Source of the DNA: Thamnaconus septentrionalis
Taxonomy: Eukaryota > Chordata > Actinopteri > Tetraodontiformes > Monacanthidae
NCBI GenBank assembly: GCA_009823395.1
Contig: CM020515.1
Location: 9,539,989-9,603,988 of the forward strand
DNA length: 64,000 nucleotides
Reading direction: 5' to 3'
Position numbers and translations under genes: made by a program. Positions 37,459 to 50,000 of the stretch are shown here, one piece after another. The notes under the pieces are model-generated. The model was not told where the DNA came from, searched no databases, and saw only the letters and a program-made list of their open reading frames with translations. Each line of letters starts with the position of its first letter. Within the stretch, counting starts at the first letter, position 1.

Positions 37459-38358
37459 ATTTGGGACTTGAAGTACACTGAGCCAGCCAATCGAATCACG
37501 GACGACCAGTCGAACTGTTTGAGAAATGTGAATTTTTCACGGAGTAGCTCCGAGACAAACACACAAAACAGTACACACGTTGCACTCGACACGCACGGCC
37601 ACACACACGCACACACAAACACGGACACACACACACACACACACATTGACATGTACAAGGTTACTGTGCGAGGAGGGCTTAAGGGTGGAGTTATGTGCCT
37701 GCATGTTTGCGTGCGTGTGTGCGTGCTAGCGAGCATGCCTGAGCGAGCGTGTGTGTGTTTGAGAGAGAGTGTGCGTGTGTGTGCAGTGCACGTGTGTGTG
37801 TGTGTGTGCGTGTGTGAGCGTGTCTGTGCAGTTAGCCTCTCCTAGCCCGTGCCCCCAGTGCCTGCCTGTCCTGCCTTTAGACAGCTCCCAGATCAGCCAT
37901 GATGGGGCTTCTATTGCGTGACCTCCTCTGTGTTCCCACGACCTTTAACGGTCGCAGCGGGATGAGTGTTTTCGAGCTACCTGCCCCCCCCGATCATTCC
38001 TCTGCAGCCATACAAAGAAACAAGGACTGTTCTGGACAACGTCGATTTTTTTTTTTTTTTTTTTAATTATTATTTCAATTCTAAGAGGAAGGTCTTTTAT
38101 TCTTCTTCTCCTCCCTCTTTTTTCTTACTTAAACTCTGTTAGCATTTTATCCTCACACGCACACACACAAACACACACACACACCTGGTGCTCAGGGTCT
38201 CTGCCTGCAGAACTGATCCGGGATCAGCAGAGGGGACTCGGTTAGGAGAGAGTGCGATCTCCGGAATTCCCAATGACCGTTGGTTCTTGAGTCGGTGCAG
38301 CCTGGGCGCAGCCTGCTGCTCCTTGTGTTCTCAGACTTGCTCTCAGACGACGAGCACG

Positions 38359-38360
<2 letters not shown>

Positions 38361-38410
<50 letters not shown>
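38361..38410. repeat. (CA)n microsatellite
   Basis: Perfect CA repeat of 50 bases followed by an AATAAA-containing stretch. Confidence 0.97.
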
Positions 38411-38411
<1 letters not shown>

Positions 38412-39187
38412 GAATAAAAGTTACCACAGCTGACCCGCTTGCAAACCCCCCCACTTCCAATTTATCACGGTTTTAGCTCTTTTTCTATAGGGGCTTTACA
38501 CCAATCTAGGGTTTCACATCTATAACGATGACAGGAAGGTTCCAGGCGGTGTTGTTTACATGCAGAGCGGATCCGAGGCTGCCACAGTTGACTAGCCATG
38601 GACGCAAAAAAAAGGCCAAAAATGGCGGTACGAGAGTTGCACGCCATATCAGGTGTGTTCGCCGCGCGGCAGCATCAAAGCTCCCTGAGTTTGGAGGAAA
38701 GTAGCGACGTCGCTTTTCCCTTGAGATGAGGATCTATTGATGTTTGGTACTGTTTAAATCCCCCCCCTAATGTTTAGCGATGTTGGCGACGCCCCTTTTT
38801 CTGGATCACTCAGCAGACCTCTGCGTTTTTGCTTGTCCGTCAAAAGGATTCCACACAAGAGAGGATCAAAATTGTCAATCAGTGAAGTCACAGGCCGTGA
38901 GGCGCAGTAACAATGTGCTAAATATGTCCGCGTCCACCCTTTTTAGCTAACAGCCTTTGGACTGGACTATCCATTCACTTTTTATCTAGGATCAAACACA
39001 AATTTGCCCAAAAGGCCCGTGACCAAATACCTGCTCAGTGAAGGGAATTCCCATCAGCCTCCAACATGGTGCTAATTTGCTAATTAAAAAAAAAAAAAAA
39101 AAAAATGAAGCACGCTGATATTATCATGTAGCTCAAAGCACCGTTGTGCAGCCTCACAGAGTTGGACTGCGAAAGCTGCAGACTCCT

Positions 39188-39441
39188 AAAGCGATAGTTC
39201 ACCCAACAATGTATTTTCACCCATTTATTACTCACCTCCATCACACTTTGTTGGAGTGGAAGAATTCCAACGAAAGGCTGAAAGACTCCCAACACAAAAA
39301 AATAGCATAAGAGTAACAGCGCATTTTTCTATACTGGTTGTGCAGTGTCACCAGTTTTTAATTGTCTCTTTGTGTTTATATCTTTGGTCACAGGAATCTT
39401 CCATTGGCTAATCTCAAATTTTGGGTGAACTATCCCTTGAA
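39188..39441. mobile_element. MITE with GATAGTTCACCCAA termini
   Basis: The left end AAAGCGATAGTTCACCCAA and the right end TTGGGTGAACTATCCCTTGA are inverted copies of each other with few mismatches. This terminus is very common in teleost genomes (consensus close to AGGGATAGTTCACCCAAAAA). The 250-bp element has no coding capacity. Confidence 0.8.
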
Positions 39442-40090
39442 ATACCAACGCACGGTTGTAACCTGACATTCTCCGCTTCAAACTTACTGACAGACTGTTA
39501 GCAACCAACGACGGAGCCGAATCTCAGGAGAAGAACACTGGGAGGAGTCAGTAGGATTTTTACCCCCCGCCCCCCTCCCGGCCTCTCTTGTGGAATTTTT
39601 AAAGTCGTTATTGATAAAAAGCCAACGCTAAAGTTTTACTGTTATTGCATTCGTGAGACCACAAGCGTCGTTTAGGGAGACAACAAGATGTTTGTTTTTT
39701 TTGTTGTTGCTGTTGTGGGGTTTTTTTTCCCAGGGATCGTATCTTGCGGGCACTGCCACGACTCGCTCCGAGGTGAAGCCGTTCAGATGGAAACAAACAG
39801 AGAGTAAATAAAGCGCCATCCGCTCACTTTGGAATGAAAAGGGAGGAACGAGGGCCCAGAGACAAACGCGCAGCTGAGGACTCAAAAGTAGCGGCAACGA
39901 GAAGCTCTACCCCCCAAAAAAATGAAAAAAAAAATTTGGGTCGTCATTTACAAACATCTGAAAGGCGCGGCGCTACTCGACGGTCGAGGGTAATTAGCCG
40001 GTTTGGAAAAATCTGTGTCACTGGGCAGCTTTTTATCCAGCTCCATGCCTCTGAGCCCGACCATGGGATGCTTAGTCTTCACAAAAACAC

Positions 40091-40093
<3 letters not shown>

Positions 40094-40134
<41 letters not shown>

Positions 40135-40205
40135 CATGCAGAAACATGCTGGCACCCACATCTGACTTTCCCCTACACAGGCACACTGACTCTCACAGCT
40201 CACGT

Positions 40206-40251
<46 letters not shown>
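40094..40251. repeat. Two (CA)n microsatellites
   Basis: CA runs at 40094-40132 and 40208-40251 separated by a unique 75-bp spacer. Confidence 0.95.
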
Positions 40252-40254
<3 letters not shown>

Positions 40255-41899
40255 AGCTGCCAGCCAGTTTCACTGTATACTTTCTAATGTAAGCCTCCAA
40301 CTAACAGCAGTCTGATACGGACACAAGCTGTGAATTAAAGCACACTTTTACTTAAATGATATAAATATGATGACCTATATCTAGAGAGAAAGAATATTAT
40401 ATACAGTATAATACCTAGAAAATAAAAAAAGTCACCTTTTCAAAGAGGCTGTCTGGAGTCTTTTCACTGTGTGGATGTCACCGTGCGGCTCAGTGCGTGC
40501 GTGCTTGAAAGTGTTTTGACTATTTTGTTTGCAGCAAACAATGTTGGCATCTCTTCGGAAACCTCTGCGGACCGCAAAGATTTCAAGCCTGGAACGTTGC
40601 ACGTCCATCTTGCCGAGCTCCAAGGAAGGAACTCTGAAGAGGAGGGCCAAGAAGACATACAGGAAGTGACTGCTAGCCTTGCTGCTGCTGCCGCTGCTGC
40701 TGCTGCTGCCGCTGCTGAGGAAATGTTTTATCAATTGCATGGTAACTTTCACACTCAAAGAAAAAAAAGACAAAGCGTACTGCTGAAGGTATATTGTGCG
40801 TCAAACTCCGCAAAACGCCGTCACGTTACTTTTTGGCATCACATGGAGGTTGTGAGCTGTTAGGCTAAAGTGGCACTAAAAACAATCTGAATGCAAACAT
40901 TAATATTTTGTGTGTTAATAATATAATAGCGTGACTTCTAGCTGTGGTCATAGAACTGCACCATGTCCATTTTTCAAAGCCCTGCATTTTCCCTTTAAAT
41001 CCGATAAAAAACAACAGCAGTCATCGCCGCCGAAGCGAAAATCCCCAAATCACTTTTCTATTCGCAGCCACGTATGATCAGAATGCCGACCCCCGAGTTT
41101 CAAAATGGAGGGATTTCGAGGCGGGGGGTTTGGGGGGGGGTAGCTCAGAGTCACCTGATGAATATTCATCGGCGTGACATCACCAGTGTGGCTCTGCGTT
41201 GTCGTCATAGAGATTAGCGCGGATGACGGGATTACGGGAGACTCTCTGCCGCGCCGGGATAGGCTGCCACTCCACTTTTGTTCCCCTTAACTGTCTTTAT
41301 ATGTGCTGTTTTTGTCGCTCAATCTCCACCACCGCTTATCTCCCGTGTCGCAGGAACACTGTGGCCATTGCACATGTTTCATCTTTTCCCCCTTTCTCCC
41401 ATCTCGCTCTCTCCGCCGTTCCTTCCTCTCTTCCGCGTGATCCTCTTAGCCATTTTCCTGGAGCACTTTTTTTTTCTTTTTTTCTTTTTTTTTTCCTCCC
41501 GCCGTTTTCAAACGCACCCTCCCGCGGAGCGGCGCAGCCCTGTAGTAATTGCTTTCTTCGGCTCCATTGGGCCATTGAGACAGAATGGCCCCTTATGTTA
41601 AACAGCCCCTAAAAGACACTGAGTAATTCCTGGCAGCGGGGGTTGCGACATCAAATTATTTCATAAGCGCTGCGTTATCTCAACGTGGGACACAAAAAAA
41701 ATCTATATGGTTCCTTTTCCGTTGCACGGTGACGTGCAGTGAGGCTGGTTTATTATGCTCGGTGAACTGTGTTACAGGCGTCAGTGTGTATCTGTGTTTG
41801 GGCGTGTTTTGTCCCAGCTGGATGCTGCTCTAACAGCTGTTTGTGACAAAATGAGGCGCTGAGGGAGAGTCGGTGCCAGCTTTGATGTCCTAATTACAG

Positions 41900-41900
<1 letters not shown>

Positions 41901-41964
<64 letters not shown>
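41901..41964. repeat. (CTAT)n tetranucleotide repeat
   Basis: Sixteen near-perfect ATCT units. Confidence 0.96.
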
Positions 41965-42769
41965 GTCTGTCACCTCAATATGACCGTGCATGCATTTCTT
42001 TCCAGTGACAGTTTCACGACAGATGGCCTCCAAGGTTGAGGTAAGTTTGCCACTGTGCCTTATCGTCATCACATTAGGCTGCTGTCATTTATGCCAACAG
42101 CAAGTGCAAATAGTGAGACGGAAAACGTCGCATCAAGAAAAGGCTTAGGATGGAGAAAATAAATAGAAAAAAGAGAAGAAAGGAAAATAGGAAATCGATG
42201 ATCTGAAATAAACAAAGTGGTGCCACTTTTAAACTTGAAGGCCTGCATGAATAAGAATCAGAACCTCCAGCCCTCATCACAGGACCGTGCTTTATGCTAC
42301 GATGCCGCTGAGGTCGGTGGGAGTTGGCGGGGGGTTGCAAAGCATCAGACCGGCGCCAGACTGGGACACGACAGAATCCTCAGCAGGCCGACTTTTTGAG
42401 GATGAGAGACTCTTTTGCCGTGCAAAGAAGGGCAAACTGAGTGAAGAGCACTCTGAACCACATTGCCGCTGACAAAGAGAGCAATGTCACAAGCGTTTGT
42501 GTGTGTGTGTGTGCGTGCGTGCGCGCGCCATGAGTGGAGTAACACTATGGCCATCTGCAGCGTGGAGAGGAAAAAAGCCCTGGAGCTGTGAATGCTGCTG
42601 AAGCAGAAATACAAGAAGGGGAAGAAGGGAGTGTGGAAGGTGGAGAGAAGAGGATGAGCAGGAGAGAGAGGGGAGAGAGGGGGGAGAGGGGAGAGGGTCA
42701 CATCAAGCACATTAGAAATGCTGTCAGAGAAGCACCATGCTATTATCCTTACCTTAAAATTATGATGTT

Positions 42770-43172
42770 AAAGAGGTCCTGTGATGAAAAATTGAATCTA
42801 TCAGCGTGTCTTTTTGCATTACTGACACCCCAACTAACACACCAAGTACAAAAGAAATGACAACTTGCGCATTTCTAGGTGGCTTTTTCCATGTTCCTGC
42901 CCTGAAACCAGCCGTTCGGAATTTCCTCAACTTCCGACCTGATTATCACCATTTTAAAACTATGTGCTAGTAGCCTTATTCCCCGCTAGCTAACGCTTGC
43001 AGTGAGCGGCTGGCCAATCACGAGGGAGCGGGCTGGTCTGAGGTGGAACCAGGGGTCAGAACAGCATCTTTAGGCTGAGTGGGAAAAATGTTAGTTTTGA
43101 GAGGCCTTTCCGGCTCAATCCAAGCTTAAAGTCGACCACCAAAATTTGGAAATTCCCATAATAGAACCTCTG
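42770..43172. mobile_element. Putative MITE (AGAGGTCCT termini)
   Basis: The left end AAAGAGGTCCTGTGATG and the right end CCATAATAGAACCTCTGG are imperfect inverted repeats. The interior includes CTGGCCAATCACGAGG, similar to the interior of a widespread fish element recalled from family knowledge. Boundaries are approximate and no target duplication was resolved. Confidence 0.5.
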
Positions 43173-44197
43173 GACAAATAGAACACATTAGCCCAGTCCT
43201 TCCTCTTGTTCTTGCCTCCTCCAACTGTACTGTCTTTGTTCTCTTTGGCGTGGCTGCCATTATGAACACACATGGACTAGTGAGCTAGCTTCTTATAGCT
43301 AGCCAAGAGGTGCTGATCTTGGCGTGTGAATTGTTGCCGTAAAGAGAGGCGTGTCCTCATTAGAAAGGTGCCGGGCAGGCAACCAGATTTATAGTCCTAT
43401 GCCGAACCAGCCAGGCATGCGGTGTCAATGTCAAGCCATTCTCCCAGTTATGAATCAATGAATCATAAAAAATGAACCTGACATTGTCATTTTCAGGCGC
43501 AAGAAGAGCGTCGAGTTCACTGAGGTGACGTGAAGCTCAACAAATTATTTAACCAATGGTTTCAAACCCCATTTTTCTGCCATCCTGATGCAGAGAATGA
43601 CTGTCTTTACAAGCCATTACAGCGATTTGCGCAAAACGGACAAAACGGCAGTATATTCAGAAGTCATTTAACTTGCCAATAAATGGGTCAACCACCCCCA
43701 CCCCTTATAACAGCACGCGCGCTGGCACCGATTCAGCCTCGTGGTGCAGAAATCAGCAATGGAGACCGTCGCAACAACGAGCATAAAGGCAAGAGAATCA
43801 CAGTTCTGAGACATTAAATGTGTTAATTAGTAAATAGACATAATGTCATGTGTTACATTAAGCAGTGCGCCATCTAAATCTGTAAAGCCGCACAGAGGCA
43901 AGGACGTGGCTATGGTGTCTCCAAGCTGCCCTTTGATGCCGCTGCGAGTGTCCTGCATCATATCACAATAAGGAGGAGCGTCAGTTTAAAGGCAGCAGCT
44001 GTTTGCCTTATATCTCCTCTTCCTCGCTCTTTCCTTCTTTCTTTCTTCTCCATCTCCCACCCTTTCCATCCCAACCGCTCTCACACAATGGCGAGCTATA
44101 AGCCTGGAAAGATAGGGCAAATCCCTCCTCTTAGCAGAGTGGGCACGAGAGGGAGAGGGTGAGAAGGGAGTGACAAACACTTTCCCGAAATACTACT

Positions 44198-44199
<2 letters not shown>

Positions 44200-44263
<64 letters not shown>
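44200..44263. repeat. (CT)n microsatellite
   Basis: Perfect CT run of about 64 bases. Confidence 0.97.
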
Positions 44264-44267
<4 letters not shown>

Positions 44268-44408
44268 CCCTCTCTCCTTTCATTGATCTCGGCTCAGCCA
44301 ATCAGCTCGCCTCCTCCCCCTCTCCGCGTCGCCGCCACTGCCCTGCGGCGATGACGTCATGCAAGATTCCCGCTTTCCAAAGCTGACGCCTCGCGGCCAA
44401 CTTGCCAC

Positions 44409-44696
44409 GACGGCCTCGGCGGCTCAGCGCCGTGGCCTCACAGCCAGAAGGTGTTGCGGGTTCAATTTCCAAGCCCAGGCCTCTCACGTCTGCGATGGTC
44501 ACACATCCCACTGCCTAGATACATGCACATTTTTGTTTTCATCGCCCGAATGTTGCTTGTCTCGACCCGTGCGGCCCCGTGATGGAGTCCAGGGCTTTAA
44601 CTCTGCCTTGGCACCGACTCAGCGGGGTTAGGCTCGGGTACTGCGACAACCCTGAGCGCAGGAGAAGCGGTGATAGAAAATGGACGGATGGATGGT
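44409..44696 (+). mobile_element. tRNA-derived SINE (near full length)
   Basis: The head contains CGGCTCAGCGCCGTGGCCTC and a B-box-like GGGTTCAATTTCC (about 44458-44470), as in tRNA-derived SINEs. The body includes TGATGGAGTCCAGGG and GACAACCCTGAGCGCAGGAG. The tail ends GAAGCGGTGATAGAAAATGG with short GGAT repeats, the usual 3' end of this teleost family. Related remnants are at 12298 and 57712. An independent tRNA gene is excluded because no cloverleaf with matching acceptor stem can be drawn. Confidence 0.75.
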
Positions 44697-46390
44697 TTCT
44701 GAGAGGATTAATTTCCCTCCTGGGGTCTATAGGTTTATCCATATGCATGTTGCCTTCACTGAGACTTAAAACCTAATTAACTTACTTATCATATTTCTGC
44801 GCATATTACAAACAAGCTTCCTGACAGCGAGCAGTTGGCTTATTGTGGACATTTGTTATTGCTATTGATTATTGTGTTGCAAGATTGTACGCAGAGCACA
44901 GCGGCCGTATCATACACTGTTTTAAGTGAAAAAAAAAAAAATTTTGCTCCCATTGCTAAATGACACAAAGTTTTGGACAGTGTGTCTTAGTCAGTATGCT
45001 GTGGAGTAATTTTGGACCTAATTAAGTGACAATGGTTCCAAATTACGAATAAACAATTACAAAGTTGGGTTTAACCAACTGGCAAAAAAAATTCTATACA
45101 ATATATTATTGGTACGAAATTACAGTCAAAATCAAGCCTCCACAAATGGATGGCAGCGCTGATTCACTTGGCTTCAGCGACGTACTGAAATCTCAGATTT
45201 AATGACTCTAATCTTTCTAACAGACGGGGCTTTCTGAATGCTTCCCATGTTTCCAGAATGTTACCACTATTGAGTTTTCACTGCAACTTGTGTGCGCGCG
45301 CACGTGCCAATCCATCTTGGGGATGAAATTTTCCCGTTCTATGCGAAACAAAGTATGTGTGAAGCCTGAGAGCGTTTTTATGGTTTATTCACCCATACAC
45401 ATAACAAAGCGAGCCATCAAACGAGCTTTATAGTGGTAAAAATGCTGTGCAAGTCATTCGTTTATCAAAAATCTTTTATTTTTTTTAGGCTGCCCAAATA
45501 AAGAAATCATGCAAACTTAAATTGTATCTTGTATTTCATAAAGGAACTTGAGGGTTACCACCAGCCAACGTGATTAATGTATGTCAACACTTCCTTCTAA
45601 TGAGGCCTGCAGAGCAGCGACAGCAACATCATAAATTGTGCTTTGTCACCCTCTAGTGGTGCTTAACTTAAGTATAAAGAAGAACTTGTCAAAAAAAAAA
45701 ATTGCATTTTTAAAAATGTATAATTCTTTTTTACTTTATTGCAAAACGTGCTTTTGATTAGTTTTCCACATCTGATTTCGAATCAACAGCGAGCTCCGTC
45801 TGTGTCGGGGGCGACTCTACCAAAAGCGGAAAATGAACTGACTCGGCCAAAAGCGAAAAATAAACTGCTACTTTGAATAATCGTGTCGAATTCAACAGAG
45901 AAACACGAGTGAGAGCGACGGCCCTAACCACCAGCAGCTTACAACAGCACCACCGTCTTTTTGAGGGTAAAACCTCTACCGGTTTCCCCCCCTGAGCACA
46001 AACAGGTGCTCTGCTCTGAGCGTTGAGGCAGAATGCTGCCTTCGCGTGCACGAGAAACGCGGTACAATTCTAAATTCTGGAAGCTTCTTTGTTTCATTCT
46101 TTGTCTTTGAGGATTAATTGTTTTACAAATGCAGTGAAGTGCACTATATCTTTCAAGCAATTATGGTACTGTGAAATAAATGTGTTATTTCGCCAAAAAA
46201 AAAATTCATCACTGTACACGTTTGGTTACGTTAAAGAAAATGTTTAGAAAAATGACTTGTCACCTGTTGGGTATAACTATGAAGTAATGATGAAAACAGC
46301 AAATATATTGTCGGCTGTTTAGGGGAATAAAAACATCAAAAGCTTCAGGTCGCGCCATTGTGGGGGGCAAATTCACGAGCATGAAGAATA

Positions 46391-46882
46391 AAAGAAAGAA
46401 ATACAAGCGCTCAGTGATGCCCTGAACGCACCATCAGATGCTGCGTGCGCTGTGCTGACGAGCCGTTGCTGCTGGCGGAAACAGCTGGTGGTTTCTGTCA
46501 GCGAACACTTAAAGATTTGGCCGGGATAAAAGTTTGTCATCGCCCTCGGACGGACGCGGGGTGTTAGTCCACGAGTCTCCCCGCCCGTTCCGGCCGGAGT
46601 CGCGAATTGTCATCCCGCGAACGGCACTTTGCGGGGCCTGGCGAACAGAACGCTGAGTGAGCTAGCTTGAGAAGAGCCACCCGGCCGACGCTCAACGCGG
46701 CGGCGTGCTAACGGGGAGCTAGCCGCCGCTGCCGGCGAGCAACTTTCTGCACTGACTGCCATAGCAACCGCCACTATACGGCGTCTGTGCGGTGGCGGAA
46801 AAAAACAAAAACAAAATCCAAACTGTGGCTCTTCGTTTAGACGGTTCTGAACGCCCCTTCTCCTTCCTACTGCGAATTCACC
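46391..46882 (+). promoter_or_regulatory. rbbp6: rbbp6 promoter and 5' UTR region
   Basis: A sharp rise in GC and CpG content, with GGCCGGAGTCGCG, CGGCCGACGC and GCCGCTGCCGGCG motifs and no TATA box, as expected for a CpG-island housekeeping promoter. The start codon context is TTCACCATGA, a good Kozak match with A at -3. Confidence 0.6.
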
Positions 46883-47048
46883 ATGACTCACATTCACTAT
46901 AAATTCTCCTCCAAACTCAGCTCCAACACGGTGATTTTCGACGGCCCGCACATCACGCTGCGGGAGCTCAAGAAGCTGATCATGGGGAAGGAGAAGCTCC
47001 GGTCCGGCGACTGCGACCTACAGATCACAAACGCGCAGACCAAAGAAG
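46883..47048 (+). CDS. rbbp6: rbbp6 exon 1 (DWNN domain, first part)
   Basis: Encodes residues 1-55 of the ubiquitin-like DWNN domain, including HYKFSSKLS, VIFDGPHITL, KKLIMGKEKL and the invariant DCDLQITNAQTKE. Ends one base into a Glu codon before donor GTAACA. Confidence 0.97.
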
Positions 47049-50000
47049 GTAACATGACATGTTTGTGGAGTGTGTTTTTATTTTTTATTTTTTTTAACTT
47101 CCTTCTTTCTCCCTCTGCGTGTGTTTTGTCTTGAGTGAACTTTGGAAGGGAACACGTGGTGCGGGCTTTTGACAGCTGGGTCACTTTTGCGTCACCGCTT
47201 TCAGCGCCGTTTGGCGTCCAGTCCAGAAAAGTCAAGCGCTGACAAAAGAAGAGAGATGGGGGGGGGCTTTTAATGAATGGAACGCATTCCTGCTTGCATT
47301 TACGGCCTCCCACGCCCCTCGTCCAAAAGTGGCCGATTGTTGTGGATCAGCCAGGTCAGAAGCATTTAACATGTGGAGGTCCCGGCCACGTCGGTTAAAA
47401 ATAGTGTGTGTGTGTGTGTGTGCGGCGTGTCAGGAGCACCGTCCCAGTCGTGACCATAAGATTAAAGCGCAGCCGAATCAGCGACTGTCTGAGCTGTGGG
47501 TTTGGAAATAAGGAAAATGGGAAGTAATGGCAGATTAAAGGTGATGACGTCAAGTGTGTCAGCTAGCACGCTCACCGAGTTCTCTGAATGAAAGGAATGT
47601 CCTTCATTGCATATTAAAGATGATATGACAATTTTTGTTTGTTTGTTTGTTTTAAGAATTTTAGAAATAACTGGTAAGTTACTTCAAGTCTTAATATTGG
47701 ATTATTTCTAAATTGCTGCACATGTGATTATTTGTGTAATTTTGCATTCACAAATTAAGATTTGGCCTATTGAAAAAACTGACCACTGTTAGCTTGCCGT
47801 CTTACTTCTCCTTTATCTGTCCACTTCAGAGTACAAAGACGAAGAAGGTCCGATCCCGAAAGGCTCGTCTGTCATTGTGAGAAGAATCCCCATCATCGGC
47901 GCCAGGTCCGGCTCAACCAGCAAGACGCGCAACGTGTGAGTTTTTTTGGGTTTTTTTTTTTTTTTTTTTTTTTTGCTCTGTACCCGGGTCTCCAAAATTG
48001 TCAAGTGTCCACATTGTACTTTACTATGCACCTCTAATGTTATTTGTCACACATGGAGGAAATAGAGAAGTAACCCTACCAGTACCACCACCAAAAATCA
48101 ACTTTATTTGGCATCATCAGGGACAGATTAAACCTGTATTTAAACCTGTATTACTAGCAAAGACCCTTCTACTTTTAATGTAAATCACAGTCATTGGTAT
48201 TTGACTAAAGGTTGGTCGTAAATTGTTCGCTGTTCTCAAGGGGAGACTTCGCAGGAACGAACTCTTTTTTTTGTAAATAAATAAATATATAAACCTGCAT
48301 ATCCACCTAAGATATTTCAAGATATTTGAAGTGCAAACCAAAGCAAGGGTTAATAAAGATATAACCTCCAAGAATAAGGGCAGGTTTTAAGTGTGCTGAC
48401 TGTCAGTAAAGTTTCATGTAGAATTTACACTGCAATTATAAAGCTGCAGCCTGGGGGGGAGAAGGTGTACAAAGATCTGCAGAACGTCCTCCGAGAAAGG
48501 TTCTAACTCAGCCAATTTTGCTTCACAACATTTCCCAGCTGTTGCCCAATAGATACCAGAAAAACAAGTCACACTCTTAAAACGGAAGCTGAAGTCCCAC
48601 CAAAAAAAAAAGGAACAAAAGTTGTTTCCTGCACGCAGGCAAACAGGGGAAAGGGTTTTCTGAAAGTCCTGCTTGTGGTGAGAGTTTTCAGAAGCTTTGC
48701 TGCATGGCTCCAAAATACTTCTTTTTTTTTTCTTTTTAAATGGATGTTTGTCGGAAAATATAGAAAAATGACACTCATACACGAGGACAAGTTGCAGCAA
48801 CTGCTGCTTGCAAAATTTGCATGAATGTCCAAAGAAGTGTGACTCTTGACCCTGCTTCCAGATGACATTTAATAACTGATGGTTCACTGCAGATGTTTTG
48901 TTTATAGCTTCTTCTTTTTTTCTTCTTTGTTTTTCAGTGAGCAGCTAGGTTTCCAGTCTCGGCTTCACAACTTTGGATCCGCCAACGCGGTACGTAAGCA
49001 AACCCAAAACGCGCGTGCACGAAACAGCTGCACTTTCAGTTTAATTTGCCAATCTGTTTCTGATCGCCGTTTTTGGTCTTTTTGAAACTAAAAAGGGTCT
49101 CCAACATAGATTCGTGAAAGCCTCTGAATTTCCTTTAACGAAATTCAAGGTAATGGCTAGCTCACTCACAGCTGACTATAGTCAGCTCATTTACACAACG
49201 ACCATCGACAAACATGCTTTTTAGACCCTTGGAAAACCAATTGCAAGTATTCTGCCATTGAAAGCGTTCCTTTAGAGGCCCTTCACTGCCAACTCAGCAA
49301 GCACTTCGCGTCCGCCACCAGTGTTTGGTGTTGGTGGAGATCATGTGGTTTGATTGTAGGGGAGGCGGCGGCAACTAGGGCGGCTCTAATATTATCGTGC
49401 GGCCCAGCCTAAATCGGTGATAAACCCAACTGCTGATCTATGAGGCAGGAGACAAATCCATTGTTAGGACATACAGTGTAAAGTGACAGGTCTCTTAAAC
49501 TATGCAGACTTTCGTGGAATGAATTCAGATTTTTTTTTTGAGTTTTCCAGCAGCAACTCAATCCAAAAAGTCCATGATCTGTAATTATTCGTAATTATTC
49601 TGTATTTGGGTAGGTGTGTGTACATATTTACTTGTATTTACACAGCACTGTTGACATTACAGCCGCAGAGTTTATTCGTGCGGTATCAGACTTGTTTTGA
49701 GGGCAAAGTGCCTTCATCTGATTGTGACATAGCCTGGGTTGAGCAGATTAACTCTGGTATTTGACGTTGCTGAAGGCCTTTCTTGAAAAGGCAGTTCTAA
49801 CATCAGATTTTACAAGGCGCGTGACCTCACTTTGCCACAAAGTGTGTCAGAATGAACAGAGAATGTCGCGTTGGGACCTAATCGTGCTCTGAATATATAA
49901 ATCTTTATGGTACAGTCTGAGTTGCAGGGTTTCAACTTCAGCAAACTGACTTGCTGCCGTTCATTTTCACTTTGTAAGCTTTTGACCTGTGAGTGTGCTT

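Larger units (their letters stand above)
32164..46390. other. cacng3 3' UTR/flank and cacng3-rbbp6 intergenic region
   Basis: No coding exon can be supported. The first several kilobases after the cacng3 stop are rich in T and A tracts and probably include its 3' UTR. AATAAA occurs at 34730 and near 36836, among others, and the true end cannot be chosen. The rest holds microsatellites, MITE-like elements (39188-39441, 42770-43172) and a SINE (44409-44696). Confidence 0.6.

Noticed and set aside
40471..40863. 130-codon open frame with a polyalanine run
   Set aside because: The run is a GCT/GCC trinucleotide repeat and the flanking residues show no family similarity; no splice sites of note.
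44409..44530. tRNA gene
   Set aside because: A B-box-like GGTTCAATTTCC is present but no cloverleaf forms, and the sequence continues into a SINE body and tail.
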